A stretch of DNA of 6,242 nucleotides from Pseudobdellovibrio sp. GTDB taxonomy: Bacteria; Bdellovibrionota; Bdellovibrionia; Bdellovibrionales; Bdellovibrionaceae. The DNA is taken from positions 1 to 6,242 of the forward strand of contig JANWIU010000105.1 in NCBI GenBank assembly GCA_025449725.1. Reading direction: 5' to 3'. This document shows positions 1 to 6,171 of the stretch, one piece after another. The translations under genes were made by a program, and so were the position numbers. How positions within the stretch are numbered: position 1 is the stretch's first letter; the number at the start of each line of letters is the position of its first letter. The notes below the pieces were generated by a model that was not told where the DNA came from, ran no database searches, and worked only from the letters and a program-made list of their open reading frames with translations.

Positions 1-1
1 C

Positions 2-139
2 ATCCAGCATGCGGCCCTACTGGGTGCGGACATCGCAACTATTCCTTACAAAGTTATGCAACAAATGACAGGTCATCCTCTGACAACTAAAGGAATTGAA
101 ATGTTTTTAAGTGACTGGAATAAGGCGCAAGGAAAATAA
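2..139 (+). CDS. Transaldolase / fructose-6-phosphate aldolase family protein, C-terminal fragment
   Basis: Only the last 45 codons are present, open from the left edge and ending in TAA at 137-139. The fragment reads through a segment with LGADIATIPYKV, then HPLTTKGIEMF and a final SDWNK. This matches the C-terminal end of the short class I transaldolase / FSA group (TalC/MipB type), whose members typically end with a GADI-T-PY segment, then an HPLT-xG-xxF-xDW helix. Family members are cytoplasmic Schiff-base aldolases that transfer or cleave a dihydroxyacetone unit in sugar-phosphate metabolism. The catalytic lysine lies upstream of the window, so transaldolase and fructose-6-phosphate aldolase activity cannot be told apart. 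The next gene begins about 8 bases after the stop, so the two are probably co-transcribed. Family assignment is fairly secure; exact substrate is not. Confidence 0.8.
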   Translation: MQHAALLGADIATIPYKVMQQMTGHPLTTKGIEMFLSDWNKAQGK

Positions 140-147
140 TAAAAGTG

Positions 148-591
148 ATGTTAACAACCCGCCTGCTTTTTAGTTTAATTTTTGGAGTCATTTTAAGCTC
201 ATGCACTACGCCCGGCGTGGTTATTGAAAATTCAAATTACTCCATTAAGCAGCATCGGGTAGCAATTACAGCAGCCCTTGGTCTAGTCCGGGAAATCAGC
301 CAGAATGGCCGCACGGTTATCTCAGTTTATCACGATAAAGCCTTTGCTGAGCTTGAATTAACACCGAAGTTGAAAGAGCGTTATTTCACCAGAGCCACCA
401 TTTTAGGCCCCATGAGGCCCTACCGCGTATCTGTGGAAGTAATTAGAGAAGTAAAAGATCCGGAGCTAAGAGCCTGGGTTATTGCCGATAGCGATATGCG
501 GATGGCCGCCCAGCGCGCTTCGGTTATTGAAAAGCTGCTTAACCAAAGTCGTGATGATGGCGGTACATTTGACCAAGAGGCGCCGTTCTAA
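148..591 (+). CDS. Small lipoprotein of unknown function
   Basis: The protein is 147 residues from the ATG. It has a short charged N-terminus, a hydrophobic stretch and a lipobox LSSC with the lipidated Cys at residue 19. The +2 residue is Thr rather than Asp, which under the Lol rule fits outer-membrane delivery. The mature part looks alpha/beta: a helix around residues 33-51, beta-rich sequence around 55-103 (TVISVYHDKAF, then YRVSVEVIREV), and an amphipathic C-terminal helix around 115-135. I recognise no family. A GTG at 145 directly precedes the ATG in frame and would add one Met. The only Shine-Dalgarno-like sequence is AAGGA at 129-133 inside the end of the previous gene, closer to optimal spacing for the GTG, so the start is ambiguous by one codon. 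It sits between the aldolase end and the large envelope protein in one orientation, suggesting an operon and perhaps a shared envelope role with the downstream gene. Confidence 0.85.
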   Translation: MLTTRLLFSLIFGVILSSCTTPGVVIENSNYSIKQHRVAITAALGLVREISQNGRTVISVYHDKAFAELELTPKLKERYFTRATILGPMRPYRVSVEVIREVKDPELRAWVIADSDMRMAAQRASVIEKLLNQSRDDGGTFDQEAPF

Positions 592-610
592 GTATCCTAT
601 TTGAGTAGTC

Positions 611-616
611 AAGGAG
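611..616 (+). promoter_or_regulatory. Shine-Dalgarno that decides a TTG start
   Basis: AAGGAG lies five bases upstream of an in-frame TTG at 622. The longer reading from TTG 601 has no comparable purine-rich site before it and would place this AAGGAG inside its own coding sequence. The site therefore favours the start at 622. Confidence 0.7.
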
Positions 617-621
617 TCTTA

Positions 622-2586
622 TTGACGACGTATTTGGCGATTATCACATTCGCAGTTTCGTCCATTTTTTTGTTTGCAACAAAAACTGAGCATCATCGCG
701 TCGTAACTATTCAAAAACCAATTGTGATTACTCAAGAAAGAAGAACTCCTGCTTTCTTTGCTTATCAACAAAGTCAGTTACTTCGCGCAAGCAAACCGGA
801 AGTGGCTGTTACCAAATCCACGTTTCTGACAAACTTAAATGAGCAACCTCATTTACCGCATTTTCAATTAACGGAAATGCGATTAACTAAAACTGAATAC
901 ATCGCATATCAAACTGCGCTTTACAAATCTCGAGTGATTGCGGGTGCACAGTACGACCATTCGGGTTTCGACTACGAAAAAGTTATTTTTAATTCTGACC
1001 CTCAGGAATCTGCGTTTGATTATGCCGATGCCCCGACGGTTCTATCGCCTGAAAGACGGTGGGCCATTGTGCAGGGAAATTTTGAATTGCGGGACGGTGT
1101 CGGAATCACTGACCACATCATTGATATTAAGAGAGTTGAAGACGGTTTGGTTCGCGAACAAGGCCGCATTAATCTTTCTGCAGGAACATACTCTATAGAA
1201 ATCGAGTCACCGAATGGTTATCTGGTAGCAGAGGTTCGCGATAAGAGCGGACTGATTATTGGTGAAGACAGACAAAGACTTGTAAACTTGCAAGGCCGCG
1301 GAAGCTTCTTGCAGGGCCCTTTCATAAAAGTTAAAAGACCTGACGGCACCCTTGCCGGTAATCCTTCGCAAGGCAAAGGCAACCCTTCGGCTTCTGTAAA
1401 TTGGGCTACGGGCGGAGACACCGTTGCAGCAAAAGGGAAATCAGGCGGCTCTTCTTCTGTTGCAAGCTTTAAGGCGGCTCCCTCTGCCACCAGTGGTGGA
1501 ACTGTTTTGGCCGCAACAATCTTTAATGATCAAAAAGTATTTACACGGGCAACTGATGAATTTTCTAATGTTTCATTGTTGTCTTCAACCATTGCAAGAA
1601 TTTATGATCCATCTCAAATTTACAATAATGTAGTTTCTATCCGCATGGCGGGAGAGAGAGCCGAAACACCGATGTTTACTAAAAGTTGGCTTTCAAATGC
1701 AGTCAACATTGTCGCCAGGGAACAGCAGATTCAAATTAAACAGGGGTTGCCGGTTTTAATCGGACGCGTATTTGTTGATGGACAACCCATGGCCGGCGCA
1801 CAGGTTCAGATTGAAAAATCTTTAAATGCAAGAGCCGTTTACTTGGATCAGTTTTTAAATCCGTCCAGTGTCATTGCTGAAACGACTTCAAATGGCTACT
1901 TCATGTTTGTCGGAGTAGATCCTGGATCTTATGATGTTGTGGCCTTCGCTAATAATCACATCATCGGTTCGCAATTATTTACGGCCGAAGCCGGTTCGAT
2001 TTCTTTTCAAAATATTTATTCAAAGAATATTCCTGTCAGCCAAATGATCCGTTCTTATGATGCCTTTACCGCTGATCCGGTTGAAACTGACATTTACCTA
2101 AGTAGTCAGGATGAAATCATTCAAACGGCGGAAGGCTCAGCCTCTTTTCGAAGCTATGTTGAAAACAATGTATCTGACTTTACTGTTAGAACAGCCGATC
2201 CGCAGTACGTGCCGCTGCGCCTGGTTCAAAGTGGAAAGAAAGACTATGCCCATATTCCTATGATTCAGGAAAACTGGCTTAATCAGATCAAACAAAGTAA
2301 ATTAATTAACGATCTTCCTGCACACGGAACGATTATCGGTTTCACCCCGCAGCTTAAATATGAAGTTTATCTTGCTGCAGACAATTATGATAAGTCTAAT
2401 GTGGTTTATTTTACCAAAGAAGGTGAGCTCGCTTCAACACCTCAGGCTAACGGCGGATTCATTATGTTTAATGTGCCTGAAGGCGCAAAAGAAGTCGTAT
2501 TGAACAATCTTGAAAATGAAAAAATATTTTCTCAGGTTCTAAGTGTTGATAGCCAACAGATTTCAGCCATCAACTTCGGCGATTAG
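622..2586 (+). CDS. Membrane-anchored or secreted protein with carboxypeptidase-regulatory-like beta-sandwich domains
   Basis: The protein is 654 residues from TTG 622; an alternative TTG at 601 would add seven. Residues 2-19 form a hydrophobic segment (YLAIITFAVSSIFLFA) with no lipobox, so it is a signal anchor or a signal peptide. Residues about 145-230 are beta-rich with an AGTYSIEI hairpin. Residues about 243-293 are a Gly/Ser/Lys/Ala-rich low-complexity linker. Residues about 377-455 look like a carboxypeptidase-regulatory / CNA-B type sandwich: LIGRVFVDGQPMAGAQVQI, then TTSNGYFMFVGVDPGSYDVV. A related module lies near 566-650, with GTIIGF, then NGGFIMFNVPEGAKEVVL. Such domains are usually structural or adhesive; no catalytic motif is visible. 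It follows the small lipoprotein by 30 bases, and its stop overlaps the murD stop on the other strand. A periplasmic or surface structural role is inferred; I cannot name a family. Confidence 0.85.
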   Translation: MTTYLAIITFAVSSIFLFATKTEHHRVVTIQKPIVITQERRTPAFFAYQQSQLLRASKPEVAVTKSTFLTNLNEQPHLPHFQLTEMRLTKTEYIAYQTALYKSRVIAGAQYDHSGFDYEKVIFNSDPQESAFDYADAPTVLSPERRWAIVQGNFELRDGVGITDHIIDIKRVEDGLVREQGRINLSAGTYSIEIESPNGYLVAEVRDKSGLIIGEDRQRLVNLQGRGSFLQGPFIKVKRPDGTLAGNPSQGKGNPSASVNWATGGDTVAAKGKSGGSSSVASFKAAPSATSGGTVLAATIFNDQKVFTRATDEFSNVSLLSSTIARIYDPSQIYNNVVSIRMAGERAETPMFTKSWLSNAVNIVAREQQIQIKQGLPVLIGRVFVDGQPMAGAQVQIEKSLNARAVYLDQFLNPSSVIAETTSNGYFMFVGVDPGSYDVVAFANNHIIGSQLFTAEAGSISFQNIYSKNIPVSQMIRSYDAFTADPVETDIYLSSQDEIIQTAEGSASFRSYVENNVSDFTVRTADPQYVPLRLVQSGKKDYAHIPMIQENWLNQIKQSKLINDLPAHGTIIGFTPQLKYEVYLAADNYDKSNVVYFTKEGELASTPQANGGFIMFNVPEGAKEVVLNNLENEKIFSQVLSVDSQQISAINFGD

Positions 2587-2593
2587 TTTTTTT
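2545..2593 (+). terminator. Weak candidate transcription stop at the end of the large envelope gene
   Basis: A 6-bp inverted repeat (GTTGAT at 2545-2550, ATCAAC at 2569-2574) lies in the last codons. After a 12-base gap and the stop codon comes a run of seven T at 2587-2593. The gap between stem and T-run is too long for a classical intrinsic terminator, so this is only a possibility. Confidence 0.2.
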
Positions 2594-3875
2594 GTTCACT
2601 TAAAACGAGAGTTTTAAAAAAATCTCCACGTTCTTCGAAATTTTTAAATTCATCCAGGCTTGTGCCGCCGGGGCTTAACAACACAACATCTCCGCCTTTT
2701 GCCCGACGTTGGCAATACTGTATTGCGCTGCCAAGATGTTCAAAGCATTCACCTGATAATTCTGTTTTTTCTTTTGCGAGTGGACCGCACTGGCCAAAAA
2801 AAACAGGAGTTATGATTTCGTTGCTAGCTAATACCGCCAACTGTTCCCAAGGAAGATTTTTATCTTTCCCGCCAAGCAGTAAAAATAATTTATTTTCCGA
2901 TGTTAATCCTTCAAGACAACCTTTTGTTGCCACCAGAACCGAATCCATCGCAGTTGCTTTACTGTCATTGACATAGGTAACGCCTCTTACGGTGCCTACA
3001 TGTTCTAATCTGTGAGAAAGTCCCTTATACGCAGTCATCGCTGCAAAGCTGGCCACCGGCCACCGGCAAAGCACAGCCATTTCGGCAGCGAGTGAAAAAT
3101 TATCTTTGTTATGGCTCCCGATCAGTGTGAGGTCGTTTAAGAATTCCTTCTTAGAAAAGTAGTTAGAATTTACAAAACTTACTTTTGAACGGCTTAAGTT
3201 TGCATAGTTTTCGCAGTCCGCAGAGGTTTTATTCATGATACAAACACCTTTTGTGATGTCCGTAATAATAAATTTAGTGCTGTAGTATTCTTCCAAACTT
3301 CTGTAGCGCTCTAAGTGATTTGCTGACAAAAACGTAATGATTGAGTGTTCTAGCTGTAAATTCTTGCAATTTTCAAGTTGGTAACTGGATAGCTCGAGAA
3401 TAATCCATGAAGCCGGCATTTCGCCCTGCAGTTTTTTAACGGCGTAGTCGCTGAAAGGAATTCCCAGGTTTCCTCCGACAAACGCGTGCGGATCAAAACT
3501 TACTACAGCTGCTCCCAACAGAGACGTAACTGTGCTCTTTCCCACGCTTCCGGTTACGCCAATGATTTTTTCCGTCGTGATAAGACTGGCGGCAAGTGAA
3601 ATTTCAGAGGTAATATGGCAACCGTCCGTCTTCAGTTGCTGAAGCCAACGGGCCGATAACGGAATTCCCGGAGAGACCACGGCTGTTTGTGGTTTGAGCT
3701 GCAAAAGCTTTTCCGGATCAGACACCTTCGCCTGCGGAGATTTTTCGTCAAACAGGATCAGCTGTTCTTTTTGAAAACCGGCAGCCAAAAGTAAACTAAT
3801 TGCTGAGTTTCCACTTTTACCGAGACCGGCGATAACAATTGGAGTTTTTAAGTTTTTAAGATAGCCGGTGTTCAT
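2583..3875 (-). CDS. murD: UDP-N-acetylmuramoyl-L-alanine--D-glutamate ligase
   Basis: This cytoplasmic enzyme adds D-glutamate to UDP-MurNAc-L-Ala with ATP in peptidoglycan precursor synthesis. At 430 residues it is normal length for MurD (E. coli about 438). Visible in order: an N-terminal Rossmann-like region with GLGKSG (17-22); the ATP P-loop GVTGSVGKST (106-115); GGNLGIP (134-140); ELSSYQLE with the probable Mg-binding Glu161; NHLERY with His187; Lys201 at the position carbamylated in Mur ligases; HNKDNFSLAA (255-264); NDSKAT (303-308); GGKDKNL (335-341); and SPGGTSLDEFKNFEERGD (401-418). Departures from the usual family pattern are Asn186 where DH is common, Ala309 after NDSKAT where Asn is common, and SPGGTS for SPACAS. 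The ATG at 3875 is the only credible start, because an in-frame TAA lies three codons upstream. No Shine-Dalgarno is visible. The gene stands apart from other division and cell-wall genes in this window. Confidence 0.95.
   Translation of the reverse strand: MNTGYLKNLKTPIVIAGLGKSGNSAISLLLAAGFQKEQLILFDEKSPQAKVSDPEKLLQLKPQTAVVSPGIPLSARWLQQLKTDGCHITSEISLAASLITTEKIIGVTGSVGKSTVTSLLGAAVVSFDPHAFVGGNLGIPFSDYAVKKLQGEMPASWIILELSSYQLENCKNLQLEHSIITFLSANHLERYRSLEEYYSTKFIITDITKGVCIMNKTSADCENYANLSRSKVSFVNSNYFSKKEFLNDLTLIGSHNKDNFSLAAEMAVLCRWPVASFAAMTAYKGLSHRLEHVGTVRGVTYVNDSKATAMDSVLVATKGCLEGLTSENKLFLLLGGKDKNLPWEQLAVLASNEIITPVFFGQCGPLAKEKTELSGECFEHLGSAIQYCQRRAKGGDVVLLSPGGTSLDEFKNFEERGDFFKTLVLSEQKN
2600..2617. 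repeat. Short perfect inverted repeat at the convergent gene junction
   Basis: TTAAAAC, a GAGA loop, then GTTTTAA gives a perfect 7-bp stem inside the last codons of murD. It is flanked by T7 at 2587-2593 and an A-run ending at 2622. On neither strand is the stem followed directly by a T-run, so it is not a standard intrinsic terminator. It may slow the two converging polymerases or be a chance product of AT-rich sequence. Confidence 0.3.
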
Positions 3876-3911
3876 AAGTTGATTTTAAGCCAATTTGTGA
3901 AAGAATGTCAT
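3876..3911 (-). promoter_or_regulatory. Probable murD promoter, possibly giving a leaderless mRNA
   Basis: Read on the minus strand, ATGACA (3911-3906) is a 5/6 match to the -35 consensus and TAAAAT (3887-3882) a 5/6 match to the -10 consensus, separated by 18 bp. The expected start of transcription, about seven bases after the -10, falls at or within a base or two of the A of the murD ATG at 3875. This agrees with the absence of a ribosome-binding site. The match was found by eye; no start-site data are available. Confidence 0.5.
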
Positions 3912-3912
3912 C

Positions 3913-5322
3913 GTGAGTTTACTGCATACAGCTATAATCAGCGACCTTCATTTAACGGATCCGGAACCGCCGCGGCACAAATCCAGATCTAAACACCCAC
4001 TTTGGAAAAAATTTAAGACAAAAGAATTTTACATTGATGAATCACTGGTGCAATTTGTTGATCATATCCAAAAAGAAGCGAATGGAAACCAGGTTGAGCT
4101 GATTTTAAATGGCGACATTTTTGATTTTGACAGCGTGATGAGTTTACCGGCGAAGCCGATTTATAAAATTAACTGGATCGAAACAAGAAGAGGTCTTTTC
4201 CCTCAACTGGAAAAGTCTTTGTTTAAAATAAAAATTATACTCGAAGAGCATAAGCCTTTCATGGAGGCCCTCAGTCAGTTTGTTAAAAACGGCCACAAGC
4301 TTGTCATTATTCCGGGTAACCATGATGTTGAAATGCATTTTCCGGAAGTTCAGGATAAAATTCGAGAATCTTTGGTTTTAACTCTGGAAGAACAATCGCG
4401 CGTCGTGTTTCCGAATTGGTTTTACATAAGTAACGGCGACACCCTCATCGAGCACGGACACCAACAAGACCCGTATTGTATTTGCGAAAATCCATTGAAT
4501 CCCTTTTTGTTGGATTATAACGAAATTTCTGTAAGGCTTCCCTTCGGCAATGTGGCTTGCAGATATATGATGAACGGTCTGGGGCTTTTTAATCCGCATG
4601 TTGAAAAAAATTATATTATGTCAGTTCCGGAATACATCCGCTTTTTTTTAAAATATCTGGTAACTGCACAGCCACTCATTATGTGGACATGGCTTTGGGG
4701 TTCGACAGCAACATTGTGGCACGTAACCGTAGATCGGTTCGCGATACCTTTTAAAGGTGAAACCAGCCGTGAACAACTGGTAAATCGGGCCGCTGAAACT
4801 TCACAGGCAACGCCGGCGATGGTGAGACAGCTTCAAGAACTTTTTGTTACTCCGGCGGTAAATAATCCTTTTCTTATCGCAAGAGAGTTGTGGTTAGACC
4901 GTCTGTTTCTTATCACTTTTATTTTTGGAGTGGTCTTTTTTATCGTTTCAACTTTAAACGACTATTTAGGAATTTCTCTTTACTGGATTTTTCTGCCCCT
5001 TGCACTTTTACTTCCATTTTTTCTTTTCTATGCACGATCTGTAACTTCTTTGGTTTCTGAGTACAAAGAACCGAGCGAAGCTCTACTTTCGAAACAGGCT
5101 GAAATCACGCAAGTTAAACGTGTCATCTACGGCCATACGCACATTCCCCGCCATGAATACTACGGTTTTGTTGAGCACTTAAATTCAGGGACCTGGTCAC
5201 CGGCGTTTACCGACGTAGAGTGCACCGAGTCGACAGAGCGCAATGCTTATGTCTGGATTAGCCCCTCAGAAGATCAGAAGTTGCGCAAGGCAGAACTTCT
5301 GCAGTTTTCTACAAAAAAATAA
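3913..5322 (+). CDS. Membrane-associated calcineurin-like metallophosphoesterase
   Basis: The 469-residue protein carries the full binuclear-metal phosphoesterase motif set: DLH at Asp11/His13, NGD with Asp68, GNHD at 135-138, HGHQQD at 181-186, and GHTH at 407-410 followed by NSGTW (424-428). The fold hydrolyses phosphomonoesters or diesters with two metal ions. The substrate cannot be read from the sequence; LpxH-like (lipid A precursor) enzymes share the motifs but are about half this length. Between HGHQQD and GHTH sits an insert of over 200 residues with a hydrophobic patch at about 245-265 and two likely transmembrane helices at about 330-347 and 355-374. A two-helix hairpin would keep both catalytic halves on the same face of the membrane. 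The GTG at 3913 is the only plausible start because an in-frame TGA lies at 3898-3900; a weak purine-rich GAAAGAA at 3899-3905 may serve as ribosome-binding site. It is divergent from murD across 37 bp. Confidence 0.88.
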   Translation: MSLLHTAIISDLHLTDPEPPRHKSRSKHPLWKKFKTKEFYIDESLVQFVDHIQKEANGNQVELILNGDIFDFDSVMSLPAKPIYKINWIETRRGLFPQLEKSLFKIKIILEEHKPFMEALSQFVKNGHKLVIIPGNHDVEMHFPEVQDKIRESLVLTLEEQSRVVFPNWFYISNGDTLIEHGHQQDPYCICENPLNPFLLDYNEISVRLPFGNVACRYMMNGLGLFNPHVEKNYIMSVPEYIRFFLKYLVTAQPLIMWTWLWGSTATLWHVTVDRFAIPFKGETSREQLVNRAAETSQATPAMVRQLQELFVTPAVNNPFLIARELWLDRLFLITFIFGVVFFIVSTLNDYLGISLYWIFLPLALLLPFFLFYARSVTSLVSEYKEPSEALLSKQAEITQVKRVIYGHTHIPRHEYYGFVEHLNSGTWSPAFTDVECTESTERNAYVWISPSEDQKLRKAELLQFSTKK

Positions 5323-5332
5323 ATTAATTGGC

Positions 5333-5361
5333 TTGATCGATGCATACCGACTAGTTAGTTT
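5333..5361 (+). promoter_or_regulatory. Tentative promoter for the OmpA-family lipoprotein
   Basis: TTGATC (5333-5338) and TAGTTT (5356-5361) are spaced 17 bp apart and match the -35 and -10 consensus at 4/6 and 3/6 positions. They would give a leader of roughly 27 bases. The match is weak and read-through from the phosphoesterase gene is an alternative. Confidence 0.25.
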
Positions 5362-5382
5362 AAAAAACCAAAAGTTTTTAAA
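5359..5382. repeat. AT-rich inverted repeat next to the OmpA-lipoprotein ribosome-binding site
   Basis: TTTAAAAAAC (5359-5368) and GTTTTTAAA (5374-5382) are inverted copies with one extra A, separated by CAAAA. The right arm ends on the first two bases of the AAGGAG Shine-Dalgarno at 5381-5386, so a hairpin in the mRNA could partly cover the ribosome-binding site. The stem is almost all A-U and lacks a T-run after it, so it is not a convincing terminator. Confidence 0.35.
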
Positions 5383-5394
5383 GGAGTCATACAT

Positions 5395-6048
5395 ATGAAA
5401 AAGGTTTTATTATTAGCTATAACTGCAGTTTTAGCTTTGAGCGGATGCGAAAGCATGAAAGAAAATCCTAACACATCTAAAGGTGTGGGTATTGGTGCCG
5501 CAGCAGGTGGGGCATTAGGCGCCATCGTGGGGCGTAATAACGGTGACACCGGTAAAGGTGCAGTTATCGGAGCGGCTGCGGGTGCAGCTATCGGAGGCCT
5601 GATTGGTCGTCGTATGGACAATCAAGCTAAAGAACTGGCAAAAGTTGCTGAAACAAAAAGAACTGAGCAAGGCTTAGTTTCTAAATTGAAAAGCGACATT
5701 CTTTTTGAAACAGGAAAAGCAGATTTAAAAGCTCGTGCAAAAACGGATTTGGCTGAAATGGCCGGAATCATGAAAAAGTACCCTGAAAATGTATTAACTG
5801 TTCAAGGTTACACTGACAGCACAGGTTCAACTAAAGTAAACGAAACCCTTTCACAAAGACGTGCTGAAGCCGTAAAAAGCCAGTTAGTTATGAACGGAAT
5901 GCCGGCACAAACTATCTCAGCAGTTGGAATGGGCCCAGCAAATCCGGTTGGTGACAACTCAACTACGACTGGCCGCCAAGCTAACCGCCGCGTAGAAGTG
6001 AATGTAACTGTTGATGAAAGCAAAGTTCCGCAACAACAAGTTCAGTAG
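5395..6048 (+). CDS. OmpA-family peptidoglycan-binding lipoprotein with glycine zippers (YiaD-like)
   Basis: The 217-residue protein starts at an ATG eight bases after a strong AAGGAG (5381-5386). A signal peptide ends in the lipobox LSGC with lipidated Cys18; Glu at +2 fits outer-membrane sorting. Residues about 30-72 are glycine-zipper sequence in two similar blocks (GVGIGAAAGGALGAIVGR and GAVIGAAAGAAIGGLIGRR), a kind of segment that inserts into or packs against membranes. Residues about 97-205 form an OmpA C-terminal domain, with FETGKADL, GYTDSTGS, NETLSQRRAEAV and GRQANRRVEV. Asp141 and Arg156 have the spacing of the diaminopimelate-binding pair in OmpA-like domains. The expected role is to tether the outer membrane to peptidoglycan. 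The tail is Gln-rich. The layout is that of E. coli YiaD, but orthology is not shown. It lies 72 bases after the phosphoesterase and 123 bases before the histone gene. Confidence 0.93.
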   Translation: MKKVLLLAITAVLALSGCESMKENPNTSKGVGIGAAAGGALGAIVGRNNGDTGKGAVIGAAAGAAIGGLIGRRMDNQAKELAKVAETKRTEQGLVSKLKSDILFETGKADLKARAKTDLAEMAGIMKKYPENVLTVQGYTDSTGSTKVNETLSQRRAEAVKSQLVMNGMPAQTISAVGMGPANPVGDNSTTTGRQANRRVEVNVTVDESKVPQQQVQ

Positions 6049-6080
6049 TCGTCATTAGTGATCTATTTCGTCTGAAGCTA

Positions 6081-6144
6081 TAGAAGCGTTGCATCAAAAA
6101 CCAGGGTTTATTTGTCAAGCCTCAGGTCGTATGTAACGCTTTTA
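6081..6144 (+). promoter_or_regulatory. Long-armed inverted repeat upstream of the histone gene (possible structured leader)
   Basis: TAGAAGCGTTGCAT (6081-6094) can pair along all 14 positions with ATGTAACGCTTTTA (6131-6144), allowing two G-U pairs, around a 36-base loop. The loop itself holds a small AAAC/GTTT hairpin (6098-6101 with 6106-6109). The element ends 27 bases before the histone ATG. It could be a structured 5' leader, a terminator-like element for the preceding gene (the right arm ends in TTTTA), or a small RNA. I cannot choose between these from sequence alone. Confidence 0.45.
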
Positions 6145-6171
6145 ATGTCAAAATAAACGAATGGAGACACC

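Noticed and set aside
601..621. Extension of the large envelope protein to TTG at 601.
   Set aside because: The AAGGAG at 611-616 is ideally placed for TTG 622 and would lie inside the coding sequence of the longer form, which lacks its own site.
1218..1490. A 90-codon open frame on the minus strand inside the large envelope gene.
   Set aside because: It lies opposite the low-complexity linker, its composition reflects the antisense of Gly/Ala/Ser codons, and no start signal or family pattern is visible.
3051..3067. A 7-bp tandem repeat (GGCCACC twice plus GGC) inside murD that could shift frame by slippage.
   Set aside because: Two copies are too few for a convincing phase-variable tract, and murD is presumably essential; the frame is intact and encodes ordinary sequence.
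3905..3916. A three-codon ORF (ATG TCA TCG TGA) whose stop overlaps the GTG start of the phosphoesterase.
   Set aside because: It has no clear Shine-Dalgarno of its own and is short enough to arise by chance; nothing else supports a translated upstream ORF.
5355..5621. An 88-codon open frame on the minus strand rich in Pro and Ala.
   Set aside because: It is the antisense shadow of the glycine-zipper codons of the OmpA-family lipoprotein.
6113..6118. A perfect TTGACA on the minus strand in the spacer before the histone gene.
   Set aside because: No acceptable -10 box lies 16-18 bp downstream on that strand, and no minus-strand gene follows.
6079..6146. Possible promoter boxes for the histone gene (TATAGA at 6079-6084, TTGTCA at 6112-6117, TTTAAT at 6141-6146).
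   Set aside because: No pair of these has proper spacing with a good partner, so no promoter was annotated.
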